NCBI GenBank assembly: GCA_038064955.1 | Contig: JBBTRY010000006.1 | Span: forward strand, 1 to 10,352 | Source: JBBTQX01 sp038064955 | Lineage (GTDB): Bacteria > Patescibacteriota > Minisyncoccia > UBA6257 > GWB1-50-10 | Direction of reading: 5' to 3' | DNA: 10,352 bases | The notes under the pieces: generated by a model | Databases searched by the model: none | The model's input: only the letters and a program-made list of their open reading frames with translations | Told to the model about the DNA's origin: nothing | Made by a program: the position numbers and the translations under genes | Shown: positions 1 through 5,191 of the stretch, one piece after another | Layout: every line of letters starts with the position of its first letter | Position numbering within the stretch: position 1 is the stretch's first letter

Positions 1-460
1 CTTCTCTTGGAGTCAACCCCCACACCTGATCGCCAGGTGTGGGGGTCAAGTCTCCGTGCTTCAAGAGTACTAACGGAAGCTTGTATTTATCGGCAAACGA
101 TTTTAATTTGCCTCCCGAGGTTATGATTGCCAGGCCGGATTTGCCCTTCATAGCCAAGGCTTGCTTGAGACAGGCAAGCGTTTCCGCCGTCTCTCCGGAG
201 AAGGATACGGCGACAAAGAAAGGATTTTTGAAATAAAGCCGGGGAATCTTTCCGTCCTTCACGACCATGGTCGGTACCGGGATCCCCAGTTCTTCCGAAA
301 AACTTTCGATAATCATCCCCGGAATGCCCGAGCCACCCATGCCGCAAATAACGATGCCATCCGGCCGGGTTTTAGCTGGTTTTTTGAGGCGGAAATCGGC
401 GAGGTTTTTGAACGAAAGCTGTTCACCGAATCTCGCCAGGTTTTCTTCGTAGGAAATCAT
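1..460 (-). CDS. Bifunctional phosphoglucose/phosphomannose isomerase, N-terminal part (runs off left edge)
   Basis: This is a 153-residue open N-terminus with no stop before the window edge. It belongs to the SIS-domain sugar isomerases. Residues 35-46 carry the glycine-rich phosphosugar-binding loop (IVICGMGGSGIP), and residues 86-93 carry the second SIS signature (SFSGETAE). This pattern fits the PGI/PMI family, which interconverts glucose-6-P or mannose-6-P with fructose-6-P in the cytoplasm. The ATG at 460 lies 6 bases after the stop of the solute-binding protein gene (GAAAGG between them), so translation is probably coupled; the SD-like GAAAGG is too close to act normally. Residues 138-148 (LTPTPGDQVWG) are encoded by a 33-base palindromic insert that keeps the frame. 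Without it the chain would read HGD-LTPRE, close to the PPR-type motif expected at this point in the family. The C-terminal half is not visible, so PGI/PMI rather than another SIS isomerase is likely but not proven. Confidence 0.82.
   Translation of the reverse strand, partial: MISYEENLARFGEQLSFKNLADFRLKKPAKTRPDGIVICGMGGSGIPGMIIESFSEELGIPVPTMVVKDGKIPRLYFKNPFFVAVSFSGETAETLACLKQALAMKGKSGLAIITSGGKLKSFADKYKLPLVLLKHGDLTPTPGDQVWGLTPRE
12..49. repeat. 33-bp palindromic insert with 5-bp direct repeats inside the isomerase gene
   Basis: CCCCCACACCTG at 17-28 and its exact reverse complement at 34-45 form a perfect 12-bp stem (13 with the A-T pair 16/46) around the 5-base loop ATCGC. GTCAA occurs at 12-16 and again at 45-49, exactly 33 bases apart, as expected for a target-site duplication. 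Thirty-three bases is 11 codons, so the host reading frame stays open. There is no T-tract and the element lies within a coding region, so it is not a terminator. It resembles in principle the in-gene palindromic elements known from Rickettsia (RPE); kinship is not claimed. Confidence 0.72.
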
Positions 461-466
461 CCTTTC

Positions 467-2068
467 TTATTTTATCACTCTTACCTCCACCACATACCAT
501 TCGTTTACGTTCATAAACTTGTCGGCCGGGGAGACGAGGAAATCGTCCGCCGAGGGGCGGATGAATCCGCCCAGATCGGCCGAATGGACATAAATGTAGG
601 GCAAGGAAAAAAGGAAGATGGCTGGCGCGTCCGCCAAGACTGTTTTCCGGGCCTGGTCCGCCAAATCTTTTTGTTTGGTTTCGTCGGCTGTCTGGCGGAC
701 GCTTTCAATGAGATTGTCCGCCCGTTGGTTATTATAAAGAGCCAGGTTCAAGCCGGGATAAAGACTTTGGGAAGAATGCCAGAAAGGAAAAATATCATTC
801 GGATTTTCAAGGATGTTTCCGAAGAGCAATATTTCGTAATCACGGGATTTTACCGTCGCATTGCCGGGTTCGCTCGGATTAAAAGTGATTATCCGCACTT
901 GGTCCGCGCCGGCTTCTTCCCAATATTTTTTGATGAGCTCGGCCGTTTTTTTCACGAATTCCGCGTCCGGAATGGTAATAGTGAGGTCGATTGCCTCGTT
1001 CTTATTCCTCGCTTTGAAATCGGCGAGCATCTGTTTTGCGAGTTCCGGATTGTATCCCGGCGAAGCGAGGCCGAGCGCATCCGTTTTTCCGGCGGCCCCA
1101 TTGAGCGCTTCCCGGATAATCTCATCCTGATTGACGGCATAGGAGAGCGCGAGACGGATATTTTTTTCCTTGAGGAGCGGGTTGCTGTTCTGGTTGAAAA
1201 AGAGGGCATAGTAATCGGATATTGGAGTTTTTTCTTCGACAACGCCTCTCGCGCCCGAAACATCGAAGTTCACCGGGGCGGCGCTTCCGAAGCCGTTCAC
1301 TTCATGGAGCCGGATTGCCTGCGAAAGATCGCTGAAATTTTGAAAGAAGTTGAAATAAAAATCTTTTATGTAAGGCTCTTCGCCGGCGTAGTTTTCATTT
1401 GGCACGAAGCGATAGCGCGTGATGAAACCATCCTTCCGTTTCGTGAAACTTTTGAATTTATAAGGGCCGCTTCCGACTGGTTCGAAATTATAGTCCGAAA
1501 GCCGGAAATTTTCCGTTGGGATGGCGCCGAAAATATGCTTCGGGATGATGGGTAGGCGGTCAATGTTATTTTTGAAAAACACGTAAGGAAGGGGAAGAGT
1601 GAGTTTTATTTGGAGTTCACTGCCCCGCTCCGCTACTACGCCCTGCCAGCTTTTGAGAAAAGGAGATTTCACTTCGGGATTTTGGGCCGTTCGGATGGTA
1701 AAAATAACGTCGTCCGAGGTGAGGAATTCTCCGTCATCCCATTTTAAACCCTCTTTCAGTTTTAAATTAAACGTGCGTCCGTCAGAGCTCGCGTCATAGA
1801 CCGAGAGAAGTTCTCCCAGGCGGCTGAAAACCACCATTGATATCTCTTGGTCGATCGGATTCTGCGAGATGATCGGGTTTAGAGCGATGGGTTGGCCGAC
1901 AAAGCCCTCGTGATACGCGCCGCCCCTGATCGGCACCATTACGCTGTTTTCTCCGACGGCTAGGGCTAATCCCGAAATGCCGGAAATAACGAAGATTGCG
2001 ACGGCGGCGAAAAACACCCTTCTTTCGGAAAGGGAAAAAACGGAAAATATTTTTTTCATCAGGCGCAT
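467..2068 (-). CDS. Family-5 extracellular solute-binding protein (peptide/oligopeptide type), membrane-anchored
   Basis: A 533-residue protein of the SBP_bac_5 (DppA/OppA-like) family, which binds peptides or other small solutes outside the membrane for an ABC importer. A hydrophobic segment at about residues 18-37 follows basic residues (RR at 16-17). No lipobox cysteine follows it, so the protein may stay attached by an uncleaved N-terminal helix. The mature part shows family landmarks: LNPIISQNPIDQEI near residue 63, a LKLKEGLKWDDGEFLTSDDV stretch, and a GSGPYKF motif. The length is typical. The ATG at 2068 is used here; a second ATG at 2059 (MKKIF) is equally possible because neither has a clear SD. 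It sits 21 bases after secG and 6 bases before the isomerase. No permease or ATPase gene is in the window, so the transporter partner, if any, is elsewhere. Confidence 0.88.
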   Translation of the reverse strand: MRLMKKIFSVFSLSERRVFFAAVAIFVISGISGLALAVGENSVMVPIRGGAYHEGFVGQPIALNPIISQNPIDQEISMVVFSRLGELLSVYDASSDGRTFNLKLKEGLKWDDGEFLTSDDVIFTIRTAQNPEVKSPFLKSWQGVVAERGSELQIKLTLPLPYVFFKNNIDRLPIIPKHIFGAIPTENFRLSDYNFEPVGSGPYKFKSFTKRKDGFITRYRFVPNENYAGEEPYIKDFYFNFFQNFSDLSQAIRLHEVNGFGSAAPVNFDVSGARGVVEEKTPISDYYALFFNQNSNPLLKEKNIRLALSYAVNQDEIIREALNGAAGKTDALGLASPGYNPELAKQMLADFKARNKNEAIDLTITIPDAEFVKKTAELIKKYWEEAGADQVRIITFNPSEPGNATVKSRDYEILLFGNILENPNDIFPFWHSSQSLYPGLNLALYNNQRADNLIESVRQTADETKQKDLADQARKTVLADAPAIFLFSLPYIYVHSADLGGFIRPSADDFLVSPADKFMNVNEWYVVEVRVIK

Positions 2069-2089
2069 TTCAAGAAACAGTTCAGCTTT

Positions 2090-2299
2090 TTATTTGACCA
2101 GGTTCAAAATGGCGAGCGCCGCGAAAATAACGGCGGCGCCGATGGTGCCCCAATAGACGAATTTTTCCAAGCCCCGACGGGTCTGATAAGGAGTCGCTCC
2201 CTGACCGCCGAAAACACCGGAAAGGCCGCTCGAGCGTTCTTGAATGAGAATAAGCCCGATAAGGATGAGTGATATGATTATTTGAGCGATGATAAGCAT
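2090..2299 (-). CDS. secG: Preprotein translocase subunit SecG
   Basis: A 69-residue protein with two membrane helices, an N-terminal one (about 3-20) and a C-terminal one (about 48-66). The signature QERSSGLSGVFGGQG lies between them and is the hallmark of SecG. SecG is a small accessory subunit of the SecYEG channel that aids SecA-driven export across the inner membrane. The open frame extends upstream to 2338, but the ATG at 2299 is preferred: it lies 4 bases after the stop of the upstream gene and starts directly at the first helix (MLIIAQIIIS), as in other SecG proteins. The longer form would add 13 polar residues and overlap the neighbour by 35 bases. The next gene downstream encodes an exported solute-binding protein. 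Confidence 0.92.
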   Translation of the reverse strand: MLIIAQIIISLILIGLILIQERSSGLSGVFGGQGATPYQTRRGLEKFVYWGTIGAAVIFAALAILNLVK

Positions 2300-2303
2300 G
2301 CCG

Positions 2304-2684
2304 TTATTTATAACCCATTCTTGCCGCGAAGCCGACAATCAGGTTCACGACGCTAATTATAATAGTGGCGAGGATCAAAGGCAAATATCCCGCGAAAGCG
2401 ATGGGCGATCCGAAGCCAAGGATTTGGAGGAGATAAGGGACAAGGAAGAGTGAAACGGCGTTTATCACAATAATAAATAATCCAAAAGTCAGTACGAGCA
2501 GGGGGCCGAGCATCATTTTAATAATGGGCCGGATGAAGGTATTAATGGCGGAGAGGACGAGGGCGGCGATAGCTAGGCCGATTAGGTCGCCGTTCCAGAT
2601 GAAGCCGGAGACCACGTTCGCCGCTATGAGTATCGCGACGGCATTCGTGAAGATATGGAATATGAAGCGGCCGATGACTTTCAT
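2304..2684 (-). CDS. Four-helix membrane protein, PF04020 (phage holin superfamily IV-like)
   Basis: A 126-residue, very hydrophobic protein with four likely membrane helices at about residues 5-24, 30-48, 55-80 and 92-118. The motif INTFIRPIIKMMLGPLLVLTFGLF followed by an INAVSLFLVPYLL segment matches the pattern of the PF04020 family: an N-x-x-x-RP loop, then a T-x-GLF helix. The family is named after a mycobacterial phage holin, but chromosomal members are widespread and their function is unknown. Nothing here suggests a prophage or lysis gene. The ATG at 2684 is chosen because it comes 4 bases after the stop of the upstream gene; the frame stays open to 2717 but that start would overlap the neighbour by 29 bases. 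It is in an operon with secG. Confidence 0.8.
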   Translation of the reverse strand: MKVIGRFIFHIFTNAVAILIAANVVSGFIWNGDLIGLAIAALVLSAINTFIRPIIKMMLGPLLVLTFGLFIIVINAVSLFLVPYLLQILGFGSPIAFAGYLPLILATIIISVVNLIVGFAARMGYK

Positions 2685-2688
2685 ATGT

Positions 2689-3291
2689 TTATTTGTTTTG
2701 GTCCGAATACCGGTCAAAGGCGGCCATTTTGTCCGCGAAGTTGCGGTTCAGAGCATTTATCAGAACTACCCGATTGTTTATATCCCTCAAATTATCTCCA
2801 ATTGTACCCCCATTAGTATTTCCATTCGAGGCCGACTTGGCCAGATTATTCAGGAAGTCGTTTAGGGCACCGGTATAGGAGATGAATTCGGAGACGAGCG
2901 AAAGCTCCATAGCGACGGCTTCAAAGCCGATTTGCTGGCTTACGGATTGGACGCCCTTCAGGGATTCCGCCATCTGCTGGATGGATTGGGAAAGTTCGAA
3001 AGCTTTCTGATAGGCGAGAGTGTTGGAATTCTTCGCTTCTTCAATGATCCCTAAAATTCTTTGTAAGTCGCCTTCCGATTCCGCCCGATTTGCCAGCTCT
3101 ATGCTCTTGCCGGTTTCGTTCGTGATATTCACGATGTCCTGGCTCACGCTCGCGGCCTTCTGCCGGGCAGCGGTAAAGTCGGCGGGAATAACAACTCCTT
3201 CAAGAGAACTCAAAAGATAAGCTAAAAGGCCGGCCACGACCAATATCGCGCCGACTGCCAAAATAAACTTTTTTATAATCGCTTTTTCCAT
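2689..3291 (-). CDS. Membrane-anchored helical protein of unknown function
   Basis: A 200-residue protein I do not recognise. After a short basic start (MEKAIIKK) it has one membrane helix at about residues 9-28. The rest is almost wholly predicted helix, rich in Q, E, S, A and N, with no cysteines. The spacing of hydrophobics at about 40-160 suggests a coiled coil or helical bundle lying outside the membrane. A short N/G-rich stretch near residues 154-165 (SNGNTNGGTIGD) could be a hinge. It is the first gene of the minus-strand operon that continues through the PF04020-like protein and secG, and it has a good promoter 20 bases upstream. The overall design resembles chemoreceptor or SMC-like helical spacers, but no family motif is visible. 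Confidence 0.75.
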   Translation of the reverse strand: MEKAIIKKFILAVGAILVVAGLLAYLLSSLEGVVIPADFTAARQKAASVSQDIVNITNETGKSIELANRAESEGDLQRILGIIEEAKNSNTLAYQKAFELSQSIQQMAESLKGVQSVSQQIGFEAVAMELSLVSEFISYTGALNDFLNNLAKSASNGNTNGGTIGDNLRDINNRVVLINALNRNFADKMAAFDRYSDQNK

Positions 3292-3311
3292 GCCTGTTTG
3301 GTTATCGTAAA

Positions 3312-3341
3312 ATCATAGCACGCCCCTTTGATTCTGTTCAA
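3312..3341 (-). promoter_or_regulatory. Promoter of the 3291-1 minus-strand operon
   Basis: On the minus strand TTGAAC (3341-3336) is followed after 18 bases by TATGAT (3317-3312), with a TGC directly before it as an extended -10. Transcription would begin near 3305, leaving a leader of about 14 bases before the ATG at 3291. Confidence 0.6.
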
Positions 3342-3374
3342 ACTATGTGCGAATATGGTAATAGTTAAGCCAGC

Positions 3375-3380
3375 TATAGT
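3375..3380 (+). promoter_or_regulatory. Possible -10 element for tRNA-Gly
   Basis: TATAGT ends 8 bases before the mature tRNA 5' end, which would place the transcription start just ahead of the tRNA. No -35 box of fair quality lies 16-18 bases upstream, so this is a weak call. Confidence 0.3.
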
Positions 3381-3388
3381 CGGCGAAA

Positions 3389-3459
3389 GCGGGATTAATT
3401 TAATGGTAGAATATCAGTTTTCCAAACTGAGTGCAGGAGTTCGATTCTCCTATCCCGCA
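3389..3459 (+). tRNA. tRNA-Gly (anticodon TCC)
   Basis: A full cloverleaf can be drawn. The acceptor GCGGGAT pairs perfectly with ATCCCGC, and the discriminator is A. The D-stem ATTT/GAAT encloses the AATGGTA loop. The anticodon stem TCAGT/ACTGA encloses TTTCCAA, giving anticodon TCC (reads GGA and GGG). The T-stem AGGAG/CTCCT encloses TTCGATT. The CCA end is not encoded (CAA follows the discriminator), so it must be added by CCA-adding enzyme. The 3' half is partly copied downstream, once inverted (3539-3550) and once direct (3616-3636). Confidence 0.95.
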
Positions 3460-3460
3460 C

Positions 3461-3506
3461 AACTGCAATAAAGACCCTTGACGTAATAAGGGTCTTTGTT
3501 GCAGTT
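3461..3506 (+). other. Long perfect hairpin directly after tRNA-Gly
   Basis: A 19-base left arm (3461-3479) pairs along its whole length with 3488-3506 (one T-G pair) around an 8-base loop. It begins 2 bases after the tRNA discriminator. No run of T follows, so it is a poor Rho-independent terminator. It may protect or guide processing of the tRNA precursor. Confidence 0.7.
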
Positions 3507-3514
3507 CTGGATAA

Positions 3515-3636
3515 GCGAGCCAACTGCTTGGCTCGCGTGGAGAATCGAACGCCGGAGCATGTGCCGTAAGGCACGGCGAGGCGGTGCCCAGACCGAGCGG
3601 AGCGAGAGTCGCGGGCGATTCTCCTATCTCGCACAA
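3515..3636 (+). repeat. tRNA-Gly-derived palindromic element (inverted and direct copies of the tRNA 3' end)
   Basis: This stretch contains no credible gene. It opens with a perfect 9-bp hairpin (3515-3523 with 3528-3536). Next comes GGAGAATCGAAC (3539-3550), the exact reverse complement of the tRNA T-arm segment 3439-3450. A structured core follows: GTGCC-GTAA-GGCAC (3561-3574, GNRA-type loop), CGGT/ACCG (3582-3595) and GCGA-GAG-TCGC (3602-3612). Last comes a direct copy of the tRNA 3' end (3616-3636 against 3442-3462), 20 of 21 bases identical. The inverted and direct copies can pair as a 9-bp outer stem (3539-3547 with 3616-3624) enclosing the core. The direct copy lacks D and anticodon arms, so it is not a second tRNA. 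A mobile or duplicated tRNA-linked element is the best reading. Confidence 0.65.
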
Positions 3637-3660
3637 TATGACTACTTCGGCATAAACACC

Positions 3661-3683
3661 CCTCTTAACTGAGAGGTATTTTT
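3661..3683 (+). terminator. Rho-independent terminator for the tRNA-Gly transcript
   Basis: CCTCTT (3661-3666) pairs with GAGAGG (3671-3676), one T-G pair, loop AACT, followed by TATTTTTG. The stem is short. It lies just beyond the tRNA-derived element, suggesting that tRNA and element are co-transcribed. Confidence 0.5.
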
Positions 3684-3705
3684 GCGGTACGGTTATAATA
3701 AAAAA

Positions 3706-3739
3706 TGTCCTCCTTGCATGAGGATGATATTTTTATTTT
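3706..3739. terminator. Bidirectional terminator between tRNA-Gly region and the 3739-4161 gene
   Basis: TCCTC (3708-3712) pairs with GAGGA (3720-3724), extended by two wobble pairs, with loop CTTGCAT. A T-rich tract (3728-3740) follows on the plus strand. On the minus strand the same stem is followed by a T-rich tract (complement of 3698-3705). It overlaps the stop codon of the minus-strand gene, as suits convergent transcription. Confidence 0.6.
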
Positions 3740-4161
3740 TAATCCCTTAATTCCATTTCTTCTTTGTTTTCGCTGAAGATAACTGATTTAAAGTGAGCGA
3801 AAAAAGAACGTCCGAGAATAGGAAGAAATATTTTATCCGAAAATCCTACACTCGTAGATAATTTTTTGGAGTGTCCTACAACTTCAATCGATAAATTGTC
3901 GTGGTAATAGACATCAGCTCGCTGATTGGCAATACCGATAGTCGGTTCCAGCCTACCCTTTGTGAAATCGTTTATTCCGACGAACCCAGCGAGCTCGGCT
4001 AGCATCAAGACTTTATCAGCGCCAGAATCCAATAAAGCGTAATAAGGGGAAGGTGTGCTACTCTTTTGCCCATGGAGGTAGACCGGAAGAATTGGTCTGG
4101 CTATCAGGGGTTGTCGCGTGTCGTGTCCTGCGAAGGGTAATTTCTGATAGGAAAACTTCAT
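3739..4161 (-). CDS. Retropepsin-like aspartic protease domain protein
   Basis: A 140-residue protein with two marks of the single-domain, retroviral-type aspartic proteases. The first is ALLDSGADKVLM (residues 42-53, with Asp45 as the predicted catalytic residue of the D-S/T-G motif). The second is a C-terminal ILGRSFF (115-121), the hydrophobic-hydrophobic-Gly motif that packs near the active site. Such enzymes act as homodimers, each chain giving one Asp. The length fits one subunit. There is no signal peptide or membrane segment, so the protein is probably cytoplasmic. The start ATG overlaps the stop of the upstream gene (ATGA, 4158-4161), so the two are translationally coupled. The substrate is unknown; some family members process partner proteins, and the coupled small protein is a natural candidate. 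The catalytic assignment is motif-based. Confidence 0.72.
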   Translation of the reverse strand: MKFSYQKLPFAGHDTRQPLIARPILPVYLHGQKSSTPSPYYALLDSGADKVLMLAELAGFVGINDFTKGRLEPTIGIANQRADVYYHDNLSIEVVGHSKKLSTSVGFSDKIFLPILGRSFFAHFKSVIFSENKEEMELRD

Positions 4162-4370
4162 GCCGAAGGAGCCAGAGAAGCGTCAAGCGATGGAACTCTT
4201 AATAGCATCACATCTTCCCTAGAACCGGCTTTGCTTATCGTTTCGGCATAGGTGGAACCGCTACCGATTATTTTATTTTCTCCGGAAATGGCCACCCACA
4301 TATTCTCGAATTTCCTCAGCTCCTTCTGGAGCAAACCTAGATCAATTTTTTGTATTGTGGATTTTTTCAT
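4158..4370 (-). CDS. DUF5678-like small protein, partner of the aspartic protease
   Basis: A 70-residue protein matching what I recall of DUF5678. A charged N-terminal helix is followed by NMWVAISGENKIIGSGSTYAE (a W-V-A-x-x-G strand pair then S-G-S/K), then a helix, then a final VMLLRVPSLDASLAPSA strand and tail. The function of the family is unknown. The frame stays open to a TTG at 4421, but the ATG at 4370 is preferred: it removes a poorly conserved tail, has AAGGA just before it, and sits right after a promoter-like pair. Its last codons overlap the next gene by 4 bases. The pairing of a tiny protein with a protease-like partner is reminiscent of a two-component module, but no toxin or antitoxin motif is visible. 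Confidence 0.65.
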   Translation of the reverse strand: MKKSTIQKIDLGLLQKELRKFENMWVAISGENKIIGSGSTYAETISKAGSREDVMLLRVPSLDASLAPSA

Positions 4371-4376
4371 ATCCTT

Positions 4377-4405
4377 ATTTTCCCTGTCACTATCAGGAAT
4401 GTCAA
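4377..4405 (-). promoter_or_regulatory. Possible promoter of the DUF5678-like/protease pair
   Basis: On the minus strand a consensus TTGACA (4405-4400) is followed after 17 bases by GAAAAT (4382-4377), which matches 4 of 6 positions of TATAAT. If used, transcription starts at or next to the ATG at 4370, giving a nearly leaderless mRNA. Confidence 0.35.
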
Positions 4406-4500
4406 ATACCGAAAAGAGCAATATTGCCAGACTTGGGTGTGCCGATAAAGGTGGGTGAGAGTATGCCCAGCTTTTTCTCTTGGATAAAATCTATCCTGCC

Positions 4501-4528
4501 TTGTATTAGGTCTTTTTTCTGCTATTAT
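4501..4528 (+). promoter_or_regulatory. Promoter of the sigma-factor operon
   Basis: TTGTAT (4501-4506), 16-base spacer, TATTAT (4523-4528) preceded by TGC as an extended -10. Start would be near 4535, leaving a leader of about 87 bases before the ATG at 4622. The boxes look like ordinary housekeeping-sigma type rather than an ECF-type (GGAAC...) promoter. Confidence 0.6.
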
Positions 4529-4539
4529 AGCCATTACTA

Positions 4540-4574
4540 AAGGTCGGAAGGCGTAACGTTACACCCCGTTACAC
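4540..4574 (+). promoter_or_regulatory. Operator-like repeats in the sigma-operon leader
   Basis: Just after the predicted start lie AAGGTCGGAA (4540-4549), a 10-bp palindrome GTAACGTTAC (4553-4562), and two direct copies of CGTTACAC (4557-4564 and 4567-4574). The two copies are 10 bases apart centre to centre, one helical turn. That phasing suits a dimeric repressor or activator, or a structured leader. No binding protein can be named. Confidence 0.4.
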
Positions 4575-4621
4575 TTAGCCCAAAAACCCCAGAAACAAAT
4601 CTTCAAAAACACCGTTTAACT

Positions 4622-5191
4622 ATGGAAGACGAAAAGAAAGTCATTTTAAAGGCCAGAGATGGCAATGAGCAGGCTTTCGGCCAGCTTTACGACAAATATA
4701 TGCCGGCCATTTACCGTTTCGTCTTTTTAAAAGTAGGCGGCCAAAAGGCCCAGGCGGAGGATATCTGCCACGAAGTATTTCTCTCCGCTTGGCAGAGTAT
4801 TGGCAAGTATCAATTCAAAGGCTATCCGTTTTCAAGCTGGTTGTATCGCATCGCGGGAAATGCCGTGATAGATTATTACCGGACCAAGAAACCGAATGTC
4901 AGCCTCGAACTGGTTCCGGAAGAAGCGATGGTTCAGGAAACATCGCTCGTCGAAAAACTCGACGATCAGGCGGATCTTCGGACGGTAAAATTTTGCCTGA
5001 AGAAATTGGAACCGAGCTATCAGGATGTGCTCATCATGAAGTTCGTGGAAGAACTTTCCAACAAGGAAATCGCGGCGGCCGTGGAAAAAAGTGAGGGCGC
5101 CGTAAGAGTTATCCAGCATCGGGCGCTGAAACAATTAAAAAAATACATAGAAGATGAACGATCGAATAATCCTACAATTAAAGAGGCTTAG
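4622..5191 (+). CDS. ECF-type RNA polymerase sigma-70 family factor
   Basis: A 189-residue sigma factor with only the two core domains of ECF (group 4) sigmas. Region 2 spans about residues 18-90 (AFGQLYDKYMPAIYRFV, then AEDICHEVFLSAW and SSWLYRIAGNAVIDYYRTKK), which binds the core enzyme and the -10 DNA. Region 4 spans about 123-176 (LKKLEPSYQDVLIMKFVEELSNKEIAAAV...GAVRVIQHRALKQLKKYI), with a helix-turn-helix for the -35 DNA. A variable acidic linker (about 95-120) joins them. It is the first gene of a three-gene operon; its last 38 bases overlap the next gene, so the two are made together, as is usual for a sigma factor and its anti-sigma. The ATG at 4622 has no evident Shine-Dalgarno. Its regulon is unknown; none of the promoters seen here looks ECF-like. 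Confidence 0.92.
   Translation: MEDEKKVILKARDGNEQAFGQLYDKYMPAIYRFVFLKVGGQKAQAEDICHEVFLSAWQSIGKYQFKGYPFSSWLYRIAGNAVIDYYRTKKPNVSLELVPEEAMVQETSLVEKLDDQADLRTVKFCLKKLEPSYQDVLIMKFVEELSNKEIAAAVEKSEGAVRVIQHRALKQLKKYIEDERSNNPTIKEA

Noticed and set aside
17..45. Hairpin as a transcription terminator
   Set aside because: It lies inside an uninterrupted coding frame and has no T-tract on either strand.
161..1555. A 464-codon plus-strand open frame
   Set aside because: It lies antisense to the isomerase and the solute-binding protein, both of which have clear family motifs. Its translation has no recognisable domain and odd composition.
2304..2717. PF04020 'phage holin' family as sign of a prophage
   Set aside because: No other phage gene is near. 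The gene is embedded in an operon with secG, and the family is common in bacterial chromosomes.
3395..3636. Two minus-strand open frames of 78-79 codons across the tRNA-Gly region
   Set aside because: They run antisense through the tRNA gene and its hairpin element. Their repeated peptide parts simply reflect the duplicated tRNA 3' end.
3515..3636. A second tRNA-Gly gene or a recent tRNA duplication
   Set aside because: Only the T-arm 3' half and acceptor 3' strand are present. No D-arm, anticodon arm or proper 5' acceptor strand can be found.
4371..4421. Longer form of the DUF5678-like protein starting at a TTG
   Set aside because: It uses a rare start codon, has no ribosome site, and the extra 17 residues do not fit the family pattern. 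The inner ATG has AAGGA before it.
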